Below are positions 49,501 through 61,978 of a stretch of DNA of 64,000 bases, in pieces. The stretch covers positions 1,883,115-1,947,114 of the forward strand of contig NW_009799099.1 in the NCBI RefSeq assembly GCF_000213175.1, written 5' to 3'. Every line of letters starts with the position of its first letter. Position 1 is the stretch's first letter. The translations under genes and the position numbers were made by a program. The notes below the pieces were generated by a model. The model was not told where the DNA came from. It did no database searches and saw nothing but the letters and a program-made list of their open reading frames with translations. Source of the stretch: Neurospora tetrasperma FGSC 2508 (Eukaryota > Ascomycota > Sordariomycetes > Sordariales > Sordariaceae).

Positions 49501-50678
49501 TGCTCTTCGACGCAGATATGGGCTGGGAGGTATTGGTATGGCTACAGGAGCGGCAACCAGCGGGTATGTGACGCCCGCCCTGTACCCTGGCTTATAAGGA
49601 AGGGTATAGCGTTCGCGAATTCGATTAAGGATGTCGGCTTCGTGGCTTCGTCTACCCGGGGGTATATCCGGATGCGCGCAAGCAAGTGCAGTGTCGCGTC
49701 AACTCCAGGATCTGGGCGTTTGACCGTTAGATGAACGTTCTACGGATGATGAACCCCAACGAGGCAGGCGTTCTTGTCGCGTTAAGAGGGGTCATCCGAT
49801 TGCAAAGGCATCCATCGCCCGGCGTCGGTGCATTTACCTCATCTCTGGCCACATTATATTTGCACCAGCGGTACGTATTCGGCTTCTTCACGCAACGTCG
49901 CCGTCTCTCAAGGTATTCAGCCTCATCGTCACATCAGCCTTTCCTTGTCCTCTGAAGGGTGCTATGGGTTGTTTTGAATAAGGCTATTATCGCCAGAACG
50001 GGAGGAGATCTGGTCTTTTGCTGTCCACTGCTAAGTAGCGTTTCCCCTACTACTAACTGCACAGGAACAGTCTGGTATTATCTCCACCGCATCGCTTCTC
50101 CATATCCCACCCTCTGCGAACATACATTGCTGCTTGCCAACCACAGTTTGCAGCCGACCATACATGGCACAGGCGCAGAGGCACAACACTGTTTCAACAC
50201 ATTCGCGGAGCAAGGCTGGAGGTGAAGGTCTTGGTCTTGAACTTTTACGGAGACGCGTTGGTGCAGTTGACGAAGCTTTTACATTGCCTGCCCGATTTGC
50301 TGAGGTCATCAAGTCCATTCGAGGAAAGTAGCGGCCTCACGCCGAACAGGGTGAGCAACTGCGCCCGCCGTGTGTGGAAGGACGCCCAAAATCAATTTGG
50401 GATTTCAAAACAGCCCCAGGGTCAGGAGGTGGATGGATGGCGATTCGTAAGGTCGTCGGTTCGTTAAGAGGTATCTTCTACCTCTCAAAAGGTACCTAGG
50501 TATTCCTGTCGCGTTCGAGTCGACAGTGCCTTTGGCCAGGCGGCTGCAGGCCTGAGAAGAACGCTGTGCACGCGTTTTTAGCGGGTCGGGTAATCCCTGT
50601 CGGTCGGCCAAGATACCGCCCTGGCCACTATTCTAAAAGTCAGATATCGACGAATCTGGTGGGTGTTGCCAGCCGTGC
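43513..50678. other. 7.2 kb gene-poor stretch
   Basis: This lies between the divergent glycogen synthase (-) and CTD kinase (+) genes, so both promoters are here. The proximal 1 kb upstream of glycogen synthase has GTA-repeat and GA-rich sequence. Beyond about 44.9 kb I found only short motif-less open frames, simple CAC/CAT repeats near 47200-47240, and an inverted AGAGGTA-TACCTCT pair near 50467-50487. No tRNA, no coding gene and no transposon ends were recognised. Confidence 0.45.
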
Positions 50679-53600
50679 ATGGGGTCCTCACCTCCAGTGG
50701 CTGGACCACTTTTGGAATCTCGGACTCGACATGATGCTGCAATGCCAAATGGCAGCCGCATCTCCAAAAACCAACCACGCAGCCTCACAGACGAGCATGC
50801 TCTAGGCATGAATACTTCACGTCCGACTACTTCGCCTGCCGCTGCTGTCGTGAACCGGTCCTCTGATCCTGATCCTGTTCCTGACCCAGCAGCTCGACAC
50901 AAGCCGAATCCAGATCGCCCCAGTGCCAGCGACGGCCCCAGCAAATCCGGCAAACCTCGCGGCCGCTCGATCGAACCGCCCTCTTCCTCCTCTCAGCCCG
51001 CTCCTCGCCATCGCCATCCGTCGAGACATCGCAGCCCGGACCGCTCTGGCCGCTCATCGCGTTTCCCCCATCGCCCCAGAGGCTCACCACGCAGCCGTAG
51101 AGATCGCTCCCGCGAGCCCCGTGGTCGCGACGGCCACTTTTCCCCGGACCGACGCCATCGAAGTCCTGTCCTTGCGAGAGGCCGAGGGGACGCCGCCCAC
51201 GAACGTGGCCAAAACGTCGATCACGGGAAACACCACTCACAACTTCCTCCACACCCGGCCCGTGCCTCTCAACGTGGTTCTTCAAGGTCGCCAGGCTCGA
51301 GCAAGCGCAGGCGTAGTCGAACCCCATCGCCAGGTGGACCGGACTCCAAAAAGTCACGACGTGGCCGAAGCCCTCAACGAGGAGAAAAGGACGACGTAAA
51401 TTCCCTGCAGCTGCCAAGGGACCGCCGCAGGTCACCAGTGGACAGGAGGCCATCCCGTTCTCCAAGCCATCACGAGCGGCGACGCTCTAGAGATAGGAAA
51501 CGGTCAGGTCGATCTCGTTCGCCAGATCGCTCTCGAAGGCGGAAATCACGGTCACCAGACCGGGGAGTTTTTGACCGAGCCTCGGGGCGTGTACGCCGAA
51601 GGAGTCCATCTCCACGGCATCGTGGTCGCTCAGACCGGCCAGATCGTCCTGAACGTCGCCATCAGTCAAAGTCACGTTCTCGGACCCCTCCCCATCGCGA
51701 AAACAGACACCCCGCTTCCGACGCAGGTTCGCGCAGACGGCCAAGTCTCGATCCGGACTCACGTGAGCCTTACGACCATCCTCAAGGCTCTCCACGGGAC
51801 CGGCGACGCTCCAAATCTAGCAAAAAGGGCAAAGTCCGTGACGATCAAAAGTTTGATCCCGCATCTGGCGTAAACAGTATCGAGGTGAACATGGCTGCAA
51901 GGAACGGCTACCGAGGGGGTTATGGTGCCCCGATGCCTCCTGGGTACACAGAGACACATGATGGCCGAAACTATTCACACTCTTCAGGACATGCAACGCC
52001 CAACTCATCCTTCCATGGCTCGCCTCCCGCCCAATCTCCTTATGGTGCCGGACGAGGGTGGAACAATCCGCAATTTTCACCACAAAGGTATGTCCTCCCA
52101 GAGCAATGCAATCATTCTCTTGACTGACATCGGAGTAGTCAATATGGATATCCGCATGGCAATTACGGCCCCCCTACTGGGCCGCAAGCACACTACCACT
52201 CGAATCAAGGGCATTCGCCACCGTATCCTCCAACCGGCCCAGCGGCCCAATACCCAACAGGCCCGTTCCGTGGTGGACATCGGGCTGCATCTGGTGGATT
52301 CCGCGGTGGCTCATTCGGTGTCGCTCGCGGAGGCCATCGAGGCGGCTCTAAAAATGCCCAATGGAGTCCCAACGCACACAATGCCAGAGGCCAGTACATA
52401 ACACCAACAACAACAATAACAACAACAACTGAAAACAATCCCGCCCATGCCCAAAATAACGCGGCCCCAAGCAAGTACGCTGATTCTGGCCAAAACACTC
52501 AGGAGGGGACAAGGGAGGATGTTAACAGCTCTTCCAGACCCGACAAAGACTCGCAAGGCGATGATACCAACAATTCAGGCAAAGAGAAAGAGGAGCAAAT
52601 GCAGCCCCCTACCCGCCCAGCCGCTGCTTCACAATCTCAGCCCTCTAACAAATTTAGCTTCAGTATGAAAAACGCTACAAAGCCAGTAGTAGCGGCTCCA
52701 AGGCTTGAGATATCTCTCAAATTCAATGCCGTCGTTCCGCCACGGGAACCCTCGCAAAAGCAACCCCCCAAAGCGCCCGCTGCTGCTCCGCCGACGGCGC
52801 CATCTGCCCATAGATCCAATCGGGACCGTCATGACCTCCCCAAGAATGTGCCTACGGAACCGGCATCTGCTAGGGCTCGTCACAATGATCGCAGAGGGCC
52901 GGACCCGCACAGGCCGGTAGACAGCCACAGGCCGGTAGATAGCCACAGGCCGGTGGATAGCCACAGACCGGCGGAACAGCAGAAGCCGAGGACCCGAATC
53001 GTGAAGAAGATTGTCAAGAAGCTCAAGGAGAAGCCGGCTCTTCCGCCGGACTTGGCAAAGTCAAAGTCTGTTTACCACAGAAAGCCGGGTAACGAATCTG
53101 TCATCGGTTCCGGTACGTATGGAAAGGTGTTCAAAGCCCTCAATGTTTACACAAAAAAACAAGTGGCCCTCAAGAGGATACGAATGGAAGGAGAAAGGGA
53201 TGGCTTCCCTGTGACAGCGGTGCGAGAGATCAAGCTGCTCCGGTCTCTAAGCCATAGGAATATCGTCAAGCTCATGGAAGTGATGGTTGAGATGAACGAG
53301 TGCTTCATGGTATTTGAGTACCTATCACACGATCTTACAGGGCTCATCAACCATCCTAACTATACTCTGGACCCGGCCCAGAAGAAGCATTTGGCTCTGC
53401 AGTTGTTCGAGGGTTTGGACTATCTTCATTCTAGGGGCGTCCTGCATCGAGACATCAAAGCAGCCAATATCCTGGTCAGCAACGAGGGAGTCCTCAAACT
53501 TGCTGATTTTGGCCTGGCTCGGTTCTATGCCAAACATCACCAACTCGACTATACGAACCGTGTGATCACCATTTGGTACAGATCACCGGAACTACTTCTC

Positions 53601-54568
53601 GGAGAGACACAGTACGGTCCCGCCGTGGATATCTGGAGCGCTGCTTGCGTGATGATGGAAATATTTACCAAGCGTGCCATCTTTCCTGGCGATGGTAGCG
53701 AGATCAACCAGCTGGACAAGATCCATTCTGTTTTGGGCACACCGACCATAAACGACTGGCCAAACATCATCGAAATGCCTTGGTTCGAACTGCTACGGCC
53801 AACTCAGCGGCGAGCAAATGTATTTGCAGAGAAGTATAAGGAGCTAGTGACACCTGCCGCGTTTGAGCTGCTCCTCTGGATGTTCAAATACGACCCTGAT
53901 AAACGGCCCAGCGCTGCCCAAGTATTGGCGCATCCTTACTTCACCACCGAAGAGCCAGCTCCGCGACAAGCAGTCGAGTACGTCCCTTTGATGTCAAGAA
54001 TGCATCCCTTCTGATGAATCTTGTCGATACTAATATTTGACTTCTTAGACTCAAGGATATTGATGGCGAATGGCACGAATTCGAATCCAAGGCTCTTCGG
54101 AAAGAGAACGAGAGGAAGGAGAGAGAAGCACGACGGGCTGTCAAAGATGGGGCACCAGCAGCAGCCGCTGCACCAAGTGGTGGCGGTGGTAGCTCTTCGA
54201 CTCGAGAAAAGGATCGTGACCCTAGAAAGCGCCCTGCCGAGAGTCGAGAACCACCATCAGAGCGCGATTCCAAACGTCCGCACTTGGACCCACATGCTGC
54301 CAACAAATCATCAACAATATTATCATCCTCAGCACCGCCGCCGCCGCCGCCGCCGCAGCAGCAGCAGCAGCAGCAGCGAGAGCCCGAACGGTCATCAGTA
54401 CCCACCAGGCCCAGGGAACAACACCAACAAGAACAACAACAGGAACAGCAGCAATGTCGGCCATCAGCATCATCTTCATCACACTTACCACCGGCGCACG
54501 CACAGGCACGGGCACGGGCACCCACGAATGCCCCATCCGGGCCGGCAGCAAGTCAAAGTCATAACTAG
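50679..54568 (+). CDS. CTK1: CTK1/CDK12-type RNA polymerase II CTD kinase
   Basis: Cyclin-dependent kinase of the Ctk1/CDK12 class, phosphorylating the RNA polymerase II C-terminal domain during elongation in the nucleus. Exons: 50679-52087, 52139-53977, 54049-54568 (1255 residues; a second ATG at 50742 would give 1234). Residues 100-400 are an RS/SR-dipeptide-rich region typical of CDK12-like kinases. A basic linker (RTRIVKKIVKKLKEKPALPPD) precedes the kinase at about 787-1073: G-loop IGSGTYG (792-798), Lys 815 in ALKRI, the cyclin-contact helix PVTAVRE (827-833), HRDIKAAN (906-913), DFGLA (926-930) and T-loop Thr 942 (DYTNRVITIWYRSPE). The tail is Pro/Gln-rich. Intron 2 retention would end the protein just after the kinase domain. 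Repeats: an 18-bp minisatellite and CCG/CAG runs. BUR1/CDK9 is the main alternative; length and the RS region favour CTK1. Confidence 0.93.
52908..52979 (+). repeat. 18-bp coding minisatellite (HRPVDS)
   Basis: Three full units and a degenerate fourth of CACAGGCCGGTAGACAGC, each encoding His-Arg-Pro-Val-Asp-Ser, lie inside the CTK1-like gene just before the kinase domain. Being in frame (18 = 6 codons), copy-number change would not shift the frame. Confidence 0.85.
54339..54380 (+). repeat. CCG/CAG trinucleotide tract (poly-Pro then poly-Gln)
   Basis: Consecutive CCG then CAG units encode a proline run followed by a glutamine run in the disordered C-terminal tail of the CTK1-like kinase. It is likely length-variable among strains. 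Confidence 0.85.
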
Positions 54569-56499
54569 GAGAACATGGCGTATTATGAGAAGATTATGTG
54601 GCAGAATCGTTACCCTGGCCTGATGTTCGATCACGCTTCGCCTGCAGTGCAAAGCTGGTTTTTGCAAAACATTCTGTATCAAAATTGAAATCAATCTACG
54701 ATGACGATCATGACGGGACCACGGCCAGATCGTAAAGCTAGATATCGAGGCTGGTGGTCGTCGAGTCAAGGCAGCAGGCATAGATAGGGGTGAGTAGATT
54801 GTCAGCAGGAAGTTATGTGCAAACTATTCTATCTTATCATATGGCATATGGTATATAAATCGGGATAGATCGTACCCGGCCTTTGGCCCGACACGTCTTG
54901 AATTATCATTGGTATACAAGCAACGGGCAGCGAGCTGGTGGGACAGGCATGGACATGGTATAGCGAAATTTGGTAAACCATGGGATATTTGCGCGAGGAG
55001 GACATAGGGAGGAGGAAGCTAGGACATGGGAGAATATCCAACGGGGTGTGATGGGATGGGGAAAAAAATGAGGGTTTGACTTAAAGCAGTTTCTCGTGTG
55101 AGGGGGTTCAAGATATCGCTAGGGCTAGAGGGAAAGGTAGACAACACTGAACTCCATGAATGCGGAGAGGACAGAAGAAGCATGATGCATCAACGATATG
55201 ATGATGCCTTGTGAGGAAGATGTACAGTTCACAATCTACCCATCCAAATCAGTAGAGCATCCGTCCCCCCCCCTTCTTTTTTTTCCCCCCCCCCCCCCTT
55301 TTTTTTTTTTTCTCTCCCTCCTTCGACTCAAGCCTACCCGCCCACGCCACCTAAGCATATCAAACTTTTCCCGTTTACGATTTGAATATTTCAACCGAGA
55401 AATAATGTGAAACCCATTTTATTTTACCCTTTTTCTTCTCGCACACACCAAACCAACTCCAGGCACCCCTTCAAAGAAGAGAGAAACAACTTAACACAAC
55501 GCGGGGGAAAAGAAGTATTCACAAACAGCAGTTACATATCATGTTGTTATGAAATTGGGAAGAGATGAACCTCGGCCCCTCCTCGCAAACCGTCTCGTCC
55601 ATCCCAACCAATAAACCAACCTACACCCCTTCGCCTCCGCTGAGTTCCCCAACCAATTTGACGGTCCGTCTTTTGCTCCACGTGCCTTGCCTTGCCACTG
55701 TTCGAAATAAAGTACCGCGGTTTTGTTTGTTCTTGTATTGATTTGACTAGATGTGAAAAGTGATGGGAGGAAAAGATTTCGAACAAACTTGAAAGCACCA
55801 AATTGGCAGAGAAAAATAGTACGTTGACACTCCTCCAATAGATATGAAAATGAAAGTCGCGGAAAAGGCAACAGCACCCATAGCCACCAGCACCCCCAAC
55901 CGCCCCCCCCAAAGAAACATAAGGCCAAAATTACGATTTAGTTCTTTTCCCCTGCTCCGTTAACCCAGCTCCGCTAGTCCATGATATGTCTCGCTCTAGC
56001 GAACCGGCGTTGCAAAAACCGAGAGCCGCTGAGAGACCGTTGGCCTTAACCGTAGCTCCTAGCAATGAATCCAGCCGTTCCCGCCCCCTTTTTTTTGCCA
56101 TAAGCCAGCCAGCCAGTTACCATGCGTCGTTCGAGATAAACTCCGCCCTGAGGGATTTTGTAAAAATGGCATGTTGCGTTTCTTTTTATCATACCCATCC
56201 GATTCGCAAATTTTTGCCTGCCAGGCGCCGCTTCCGTCCCGCTTCCCACGCCCAAGTAAAAACCGCCGCAGTAGTTCTCCCAAAAGCCTTGCCTGCACCC
56301 GTGCTCCGCTTGCCCCATGCACCCCGTGAAGAAACAGTATAAGCCCATAGTTATCGCCAAGATTCCAAATTGATCTCTATTCTCGTTCCCAAAATTGTTC
56401 GCGGTGAAATTCACAACTGAAGAAACAATCGAAAGCTCGATGCCATGTGAGCAATCCGTCGTACGGCTTGGCACTGGGAAGAGTTGTGATGTTGTTCCT
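54569..56499. other. Convergent intergenic region with polypyrimidine tract
   Basis: This 1.9 kb gap lies between the stops of the kinase (+) and the Nrp1-like gene (-). Its main feature is the 61-nt pyrimidine tract listed separately. Open frames (for example 56046-56690, -) extend backward from the Nrp1-like coding region in another frame and look like shadows. Confidence 0.5.
55264..55324. repeat. 61-nt uninterrupted polypyrimidine tract
   Basis: This stretch contains only C and T on the plus strand and consists mostly of long C-blocks and T-blocks (C9, T9, C14, T12-like runs). The partial mirror layout could support triplex (H-DNA) formation. It lies between two convergent genes. Confidence 0.85.
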
Positions 56500-58673
56500 T
56501 TACGCGGGTGACTTGCTGGCAGGAGCAGCACCGCCGTTCTGACGAGCATCCTGGTTGCTGACAGAAAGGCTACCGATGCCGCTGGAGAGGAAAGCAAAAG
56601 GATCGCTCTCAGTTTGAGAGTAGAAATTGTTTCCAGGGCCGGCAGAGGCGGGTCCGTTGCTGGCGGACTGGAAAGCGGCCTCGGCGGCACGGCTATCGAA
56701 AGGACCGGCCGAGTGCGAGCCAGGAGCGGGGCCGAAATGGGTGTTCAAGGATGGGTAAGGAGCAGCACCGCCACCGAGGCCAGAGGGAAGAGCATAAGTA
56801 CTGGGCGGGCCACCGAAATGCTGGCCATATCCACCCGCAGAGTTGAAGCCACTGGCGGAAGCAAAGGGGCCAGGCGCAGAATTGCCGCCCATGGATCCTT
56901 GATTCATGCCGTAAGAGGTTTGAGCGTCCAAGGGGGATGGATAGCCTGAATCGGCGACGACAGCGGCGCCAGCACGGCTCGCTCCACAACGAAGACAGCA
57001 CACGTTCTTGGCGAAATTGTGATATCCGCAGACCTCGTTACCGCATTTCCAGTCACCGGCACGGAAAGGAACGACACCAGAGCCGCCCATACGGCCGTGT
57101 CCACCGCCATGGCCGTGGTGGCCCATGTGGGGAGGAGCGGGCATCATAGCCGGGGGACCGTAGCCGTAGCCATAGCCCATCTCGCCAGTGGGACCAGCAC
57201 TGACAGCCGGGAAGGAGCAGCGGAAGCAGGCGGTACGGCGCTGGAAATTGGAGAAACCGCAAGAGGGGCACGTCCAATCACCAGGTCGGGGGCGGTTCTT
57301 GCTGGGAGGGAAGGGCGTAAGGATCTCGGAAGCGCGATCAAGGACCCTGCTAGAGGAGGGCGACACCTCAATAGCCTTCTCGTTCAAAGCCCTTCCATTC
57401 ATGCAAAGACTTTCGGCGGCCTAAAAGGTGTATGATGTCAGTGAGACTGATTATAGTTATGCAGAAAACAAGACATACCTCTTCGTGAGAAGAAAAGACG
57501 GCGAAGCCGGTTCCGGTAGGCTTGTGCTGCTCGGGAGTCCGCAGAGTCCAGAACGCAATGGGCCTACCACCGTACTGGGTGAACCAGCTCTCCAGCTCGG
57601 ACTGGGTAGTGTCGTGCGGCAAGCCGGACATGTGCAACACCTTGCTGCGCTCCGACAAAAAAGCACGAACGTCAGCACGGGCATCCATAGGCCGAGTAAG
57701 CACATCAGGATGCTCATGAGCGGGCTGGGACTTGCGAATCAAGCTACGCAGGACACGGGCAAGAGTGACAGCTTCCTCCATGGCACGGCGAGGAGACGCG
57801 GGAGCAAGAGCCTGCAGGTGGAACGGCAGGTTGTGCTTGATGGGAGCGCTGCTCTGAACAGCCTCCACCTCGAGGGCCGCGCAGATGTTAGCAAGCGATG
57901 AGGGGCCGAAAGGCAGCGACTCGGGGTGATGCTGCTGCCATCTTTGGTATTCGGTGCGCAGGTCGAAAGTGCGTGAGTGCTGCAGATAGGGGGGAAGGAC
58001 AACGGCCTTGTCACGGGCTTCCCTAGGGAGCTGGACGCGCAAATCCCAAGCCTCTAGGGTGACGAAAACGAAGTCGAGGTTGGGGCCAGTCAAGTGTTCG
58101 GAGGCAAAAGCATCGAAGCGGTTGATGGCATCTCTGAAGGTGCCGGCGTTACGGACATGTTCCCACGTGAGGGTCGTCAAGCTCGCTGTTGGGCAAGGGG
58201 TCAGTAAGGAGTGCCTGTAGCCGCCATGAGAAGAGCCAATTGGTCCAGCAGGCGGAGACGGATCAGGGGGCGAGGTTCGACGTACTGCAAAGAGGAGTAA
58301 TGGGAGTGTTGACCGGCTTGACGAGAACGCTCTCTCTGTGGATCTGCAACAAACGGTGTGGTCAGCATTGAGCATAGAAAGAATCACAGCGCCCTGAACG
58401 CGGGAAATCTCAGGGTGAAAAGAGCATTACGGAAGGATCAAGACCAGACTGGAGACCGGAGCCGAGGCCGAGGCCGGCGGTACGGCATCATAATGTAAGG
58501 GATTGTTTGCTGCTTACTTCCTCGAGGTTGTTGGCATCCAAAAGAATCCAACCGAGCTCAATGACCTCGGCGGAATCCTTGGTCACATAAACGCCGTGCT
58601 CGTCGCATGTGGTCGCGACGTGAATGACCACGTAGCGGTCCACCTTGAAAGGCGGACTTTGCTGGGTCGCCAT
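56500..58673 (-). CDS. NRP1: Nrp1-like RNA-binding protein: degenerate exonuclease fold, RRM, two RanBP2 zinc fingers
   Basis: This is a cytoplasmic RNA-binding protein of the yeast Nrp1 type, associated with stress granules in yeast. Four exons: 58673-58518, 58343-58286, 58185-57479, 57420-56500 (613 residues). Residues 13-215 follow the layout of an ERI1-like 3'-5' exonuclease (YVVIHVATTCDEH, EVIELGWILLDANNLEE, LDFVFVTLEAWDLRVQLP), but the usual D-x-E of that first motif reads H-x-A, so it is probably inactive. An RRM occupies 253-325 (KVLHMSGLP, GTGFAVFSSHEEAAESL). Two RanBP2-type fingers follow: C358/C361/C372/C375 and C433/C438/C449/C452. The C-terminus is Gly/Ala/Ser-rich and disordered. 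All introns keep frame. It converges on the CTK1-like gene. Confidence 0.91.
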
Positions 58674-61600
58674 GACGGGTGAGGAGGCACCCGAGGGCCT
58701 GGGGAGTGGACGGGAAGAAGGGCGTAAAGGAGGCGGATGGGCCGACGTCGATGAGGTGCGCCCCGAGATGGATGCAATGGAAGCGAGGAGTCGGCAAGAG
58801 GGGTGGGTGCCTGCTCCGGTTCAGCTTGGTCAGTCCCGGGTTTTAGGGTAGAGTTTTCGGCGACGGTGAAGGAGGGTCGTCGGGGATGGATGCAGGTCGG
58901 GAGACGGGGGCAGTGGGAAGACGGACCTAGCAATGGCAGATGTGGATGGAGCAGGTTGACCGTTTCCCGTTCGTCGACTTCCGCTTGTCAGAGGAGTCCA
59001 AACCTTTTTTTTTCGTTGGCGTAGAGGTAGCTGGTTAGGAGTACCCAGCCTAAGTACCCGACGCAAGCACCACCTGGTCCCAGTCGTCCCCGGTCGTCCC
59101 CAGTCGGTTCAGTTGGTGGTGCCGGGGGCGGTTTGGTGCTAATTTGGTGCCAGTCCGGTCCCAGCTTTTCGTTCAGTGACAGTGGAGGTGAGAGTGAGCG
59201 ATTGCCCGTTATCTTCTTAACACTGGACCAACGGGATTCGGGAACATGCAATTTCTCTACGGTCTATAGCAAAATAGCCCAGAAAAAAATGGCACACGTC
59301 TGGCGCTCACGGAGATACCCAGGGCGAAAAGGTTCAGCCAAGGTTGACTTGACTCGATTGACTTCTGCGACTGAACTTCACACGCAGGAAGGTTGGGCGG
59401 GACGGAAGTGGAGGTGGTGATTGAAGGAAGGTGAGTGAATGGAGCGAAGGCGACGGCTGCCGAACAGACCGGTCAAGACAACTATCGAAACAACAAGTGC
59501 GATTGCTCGGTTCCTTCTCGTGTTGAATAGGTAAGTAGGTAGTAATACGGCAACAAACAGCGACCCAGACGCAACACGATTGCAAAAACGAACGAGCGAG
59601 CGACCTATGCAATCCTCGAACTCTTAAGTTGAGATCCGGATGACAGAAAGGCCCCGCCAGAATACCGATATTCTATCAATTAGGTCACTAACAGACGACC
59701 GCACTCGAAACAATGTAGTACGTTAGTGTTCTAGTGGGCCCTGAGTGCCGTTTAGGTCGCAGTAGAAGTGACCGAAGACCCATAGAAGTGGATGAAAAGG
59801 GTGGGGTCGCAAAGGGGAAAGGTCCGTCAGGATATCAAAAGGAAATTTCCTCGAGGATCAAGTGTAAGAGTCCATCGCTGCACTCCAGGTTACGGATAGA
59901 GGACCGACCAGTTGTGGACGGCGCTGTAACAGGCCATGGACGGGAACTTCTCCTCTCAACATATTTTTCCATCAAGCACCTCGTCGGTGGTACCTATGCA
60001 CGGCCGCAGCACTCAGTTGAAGACAAGGGAAATCGTCAACGGTTCAAGGCCCGTCTCATTAACAGAAAGTGGAAGAAATCCACTCAATATCTCCGGAGGT
60101 ATCCCATACCTTCCGCATCACCTCGTACAGAGAGCAACGTGCTTATGAGTGAAGTACCCAGTACTCCGCATTTGCATGGCAAACTTGTACCAAAGCTGCC
60201 TACACGTCCTTTCCAATTAACCTCGAGGCTCCTTCCCTCCGTCCCACTACGTATCTCCGACCCAATCTGATTGCTGATGGACAACAGAGGTAAGGTACCT
60301 AGAGGCAGTCAAAGGCCACCAAAAAAGCCTTAATGTTTTGGAAACTTGAGGTTCCTTGGGCTGACAGCTGAGTATAACCACCATATCCATATTTTAATGA
60401 GTGATCCCACCTGCCTAATCGGTGGCGACCTCGAGCAGACCAGCTTGCGACGTCAACCAACTGGAAGGAACAGAGCCTATTTCTGCACAGCAATTAATGG
60501 GAAATGGACCGGTGACTCGTCAATTCGAGCTCACAGAAAGAGCTGACCGGTTGGACTGATTGGGGCACCAAAACGAGCTGTCATGCAAAGCCTCAAATAT
60601 CACGAGCTCTTCAACCTCCTCCATTTTGACTGAGTGCTCGACCTCGCAGTATCGACAATCAGGAACACATCCACGCCAATTACTGTCCAGCAGAGACTGA
60701 GATGCACTGCAGTTCAATCAGCGACGAATTGAACTCGTGTGAGCCTGCTATCTACCGGGCCACCTTGCCCAATATACAATTTCCAGCGTGTTCATCTGAT
60801 TGCGCGTATTCGACGTTCAATGTATTAAAATCGACTTGTTCAGCATTACTTCTGAGACAGCACAACAACTCGCATTTCTTACTTTGACCTCGGCTTACTG
60901 ACAAAGACCACCACCCCCAACAGCATGCCAGTCCATAAGGCTAGACTCCTATTCACATCGCACAGCTTCCACGCACGACAGCTACAGCTGATCCCTCATG
61001 TTTCCCTGACACCTTCATAAAGACACTTAGTCTTACACCTAGACTTACTACTCTGCTATTTGGAGTACTGTGGGAGTCTGTTGAGTAAGCACTGGATTGC
61101 CTTGTACTCGTTCCAATAGCTACAGAAGGCATACATAAGCGGCATCGTGTCATATTTCCAACACACGAGTATTACTGCCTGCTTTTACTTTTTGTGGTAT
61201 AACAACAATAAACACCCAAAGCATAACGGTGGTTAGGATCGACGAGGGAATGGCACACACCTTGGAACGGTCGGCGGTGTTAGGAAATGCCGGATTTGCA
61301 GATCATCTTCTCCGGTCACCGCCGGCCGTGGCTCCGATTTGTGGACGCCGATGCTCCGGCTAATTCGCCTCCGATTCGTGGCCAGATCCAACACAAACCC
61401 GGAGCTTCCCGGAAAAGCGTGAATCTGAAGAACGGCCGTGTGCAATGCCTTGAGGTTTCCCGTACCCCGGTCCGCCTTTGATACCTTACCGAATCGTGAG
61501 ATCTAGTACCCAGCGGATGCTGCATGATCCCACAATTCCCGGGTGCTCGAGGGCGACTATGTTCCATGCTATTCTCAGGGGGCTTAACCCGAGTCCAGAC

Positions 61601-61978
61601 TCTAAGTCGCCCCATCATAATGATCGATCCAACTGATGAGACTTGATATTTCCTTCACTCACACCTAGACACACTGGCCTGCATATAACTATAGACAAGG
61701 ATGACTCGGAACCATTGAACAAAGACAGTGTCGGTAGGAAAGAACATAAATGTCATGATATGGCCCGTGCGGCACGGTTCCTGCTTCATGCCATCCGTCA
61801 GCAGAGGAGTACGTCATCGCCTAATGCGGTGTGTGTGGATTGCTGAACGCAGGTAACTGGGAAAAATCACATGTTCTTCCTCTTTTCACGATTTCAGTTG
61901 TCACTCAATCATCACAGTAAACTTTCTTCGGAACCTCTTCACATATCACGTTTCTCGGCCGGCCAGCAGAAAAAAGAA
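58674..61978. other. Divergent non-coding region
   Basis: This 3.3 kb stretch lies between the starts of the Nrp1-like gene (-) and the PMP3-like gene (+). It holds both promoters. A degenerate 10-bp tandem (CAGTCGTCCC-like) lies at 59081-59110. An open frame at 59734-60270 (+, 178 codons) has no recognisable domain and is not called. No RNA gene or transposon was seen. Confidence 0.5.
59081..59110. repeat. Degenerate 10-bp tandem repeat
   Basis: Three adjacent units close to CAGTCGTCCC lie about 410 bp upstream of the Nrp1-like start codon, in its presumed promoter. They could be binding sites or a simple minisatellite. Confidence 0.55.

Noticed and set aside
59734-60270. 178-codon plus-strand frame
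   Set aside because: No motif, no coding-like composition, overlaps other frames; chance-length.
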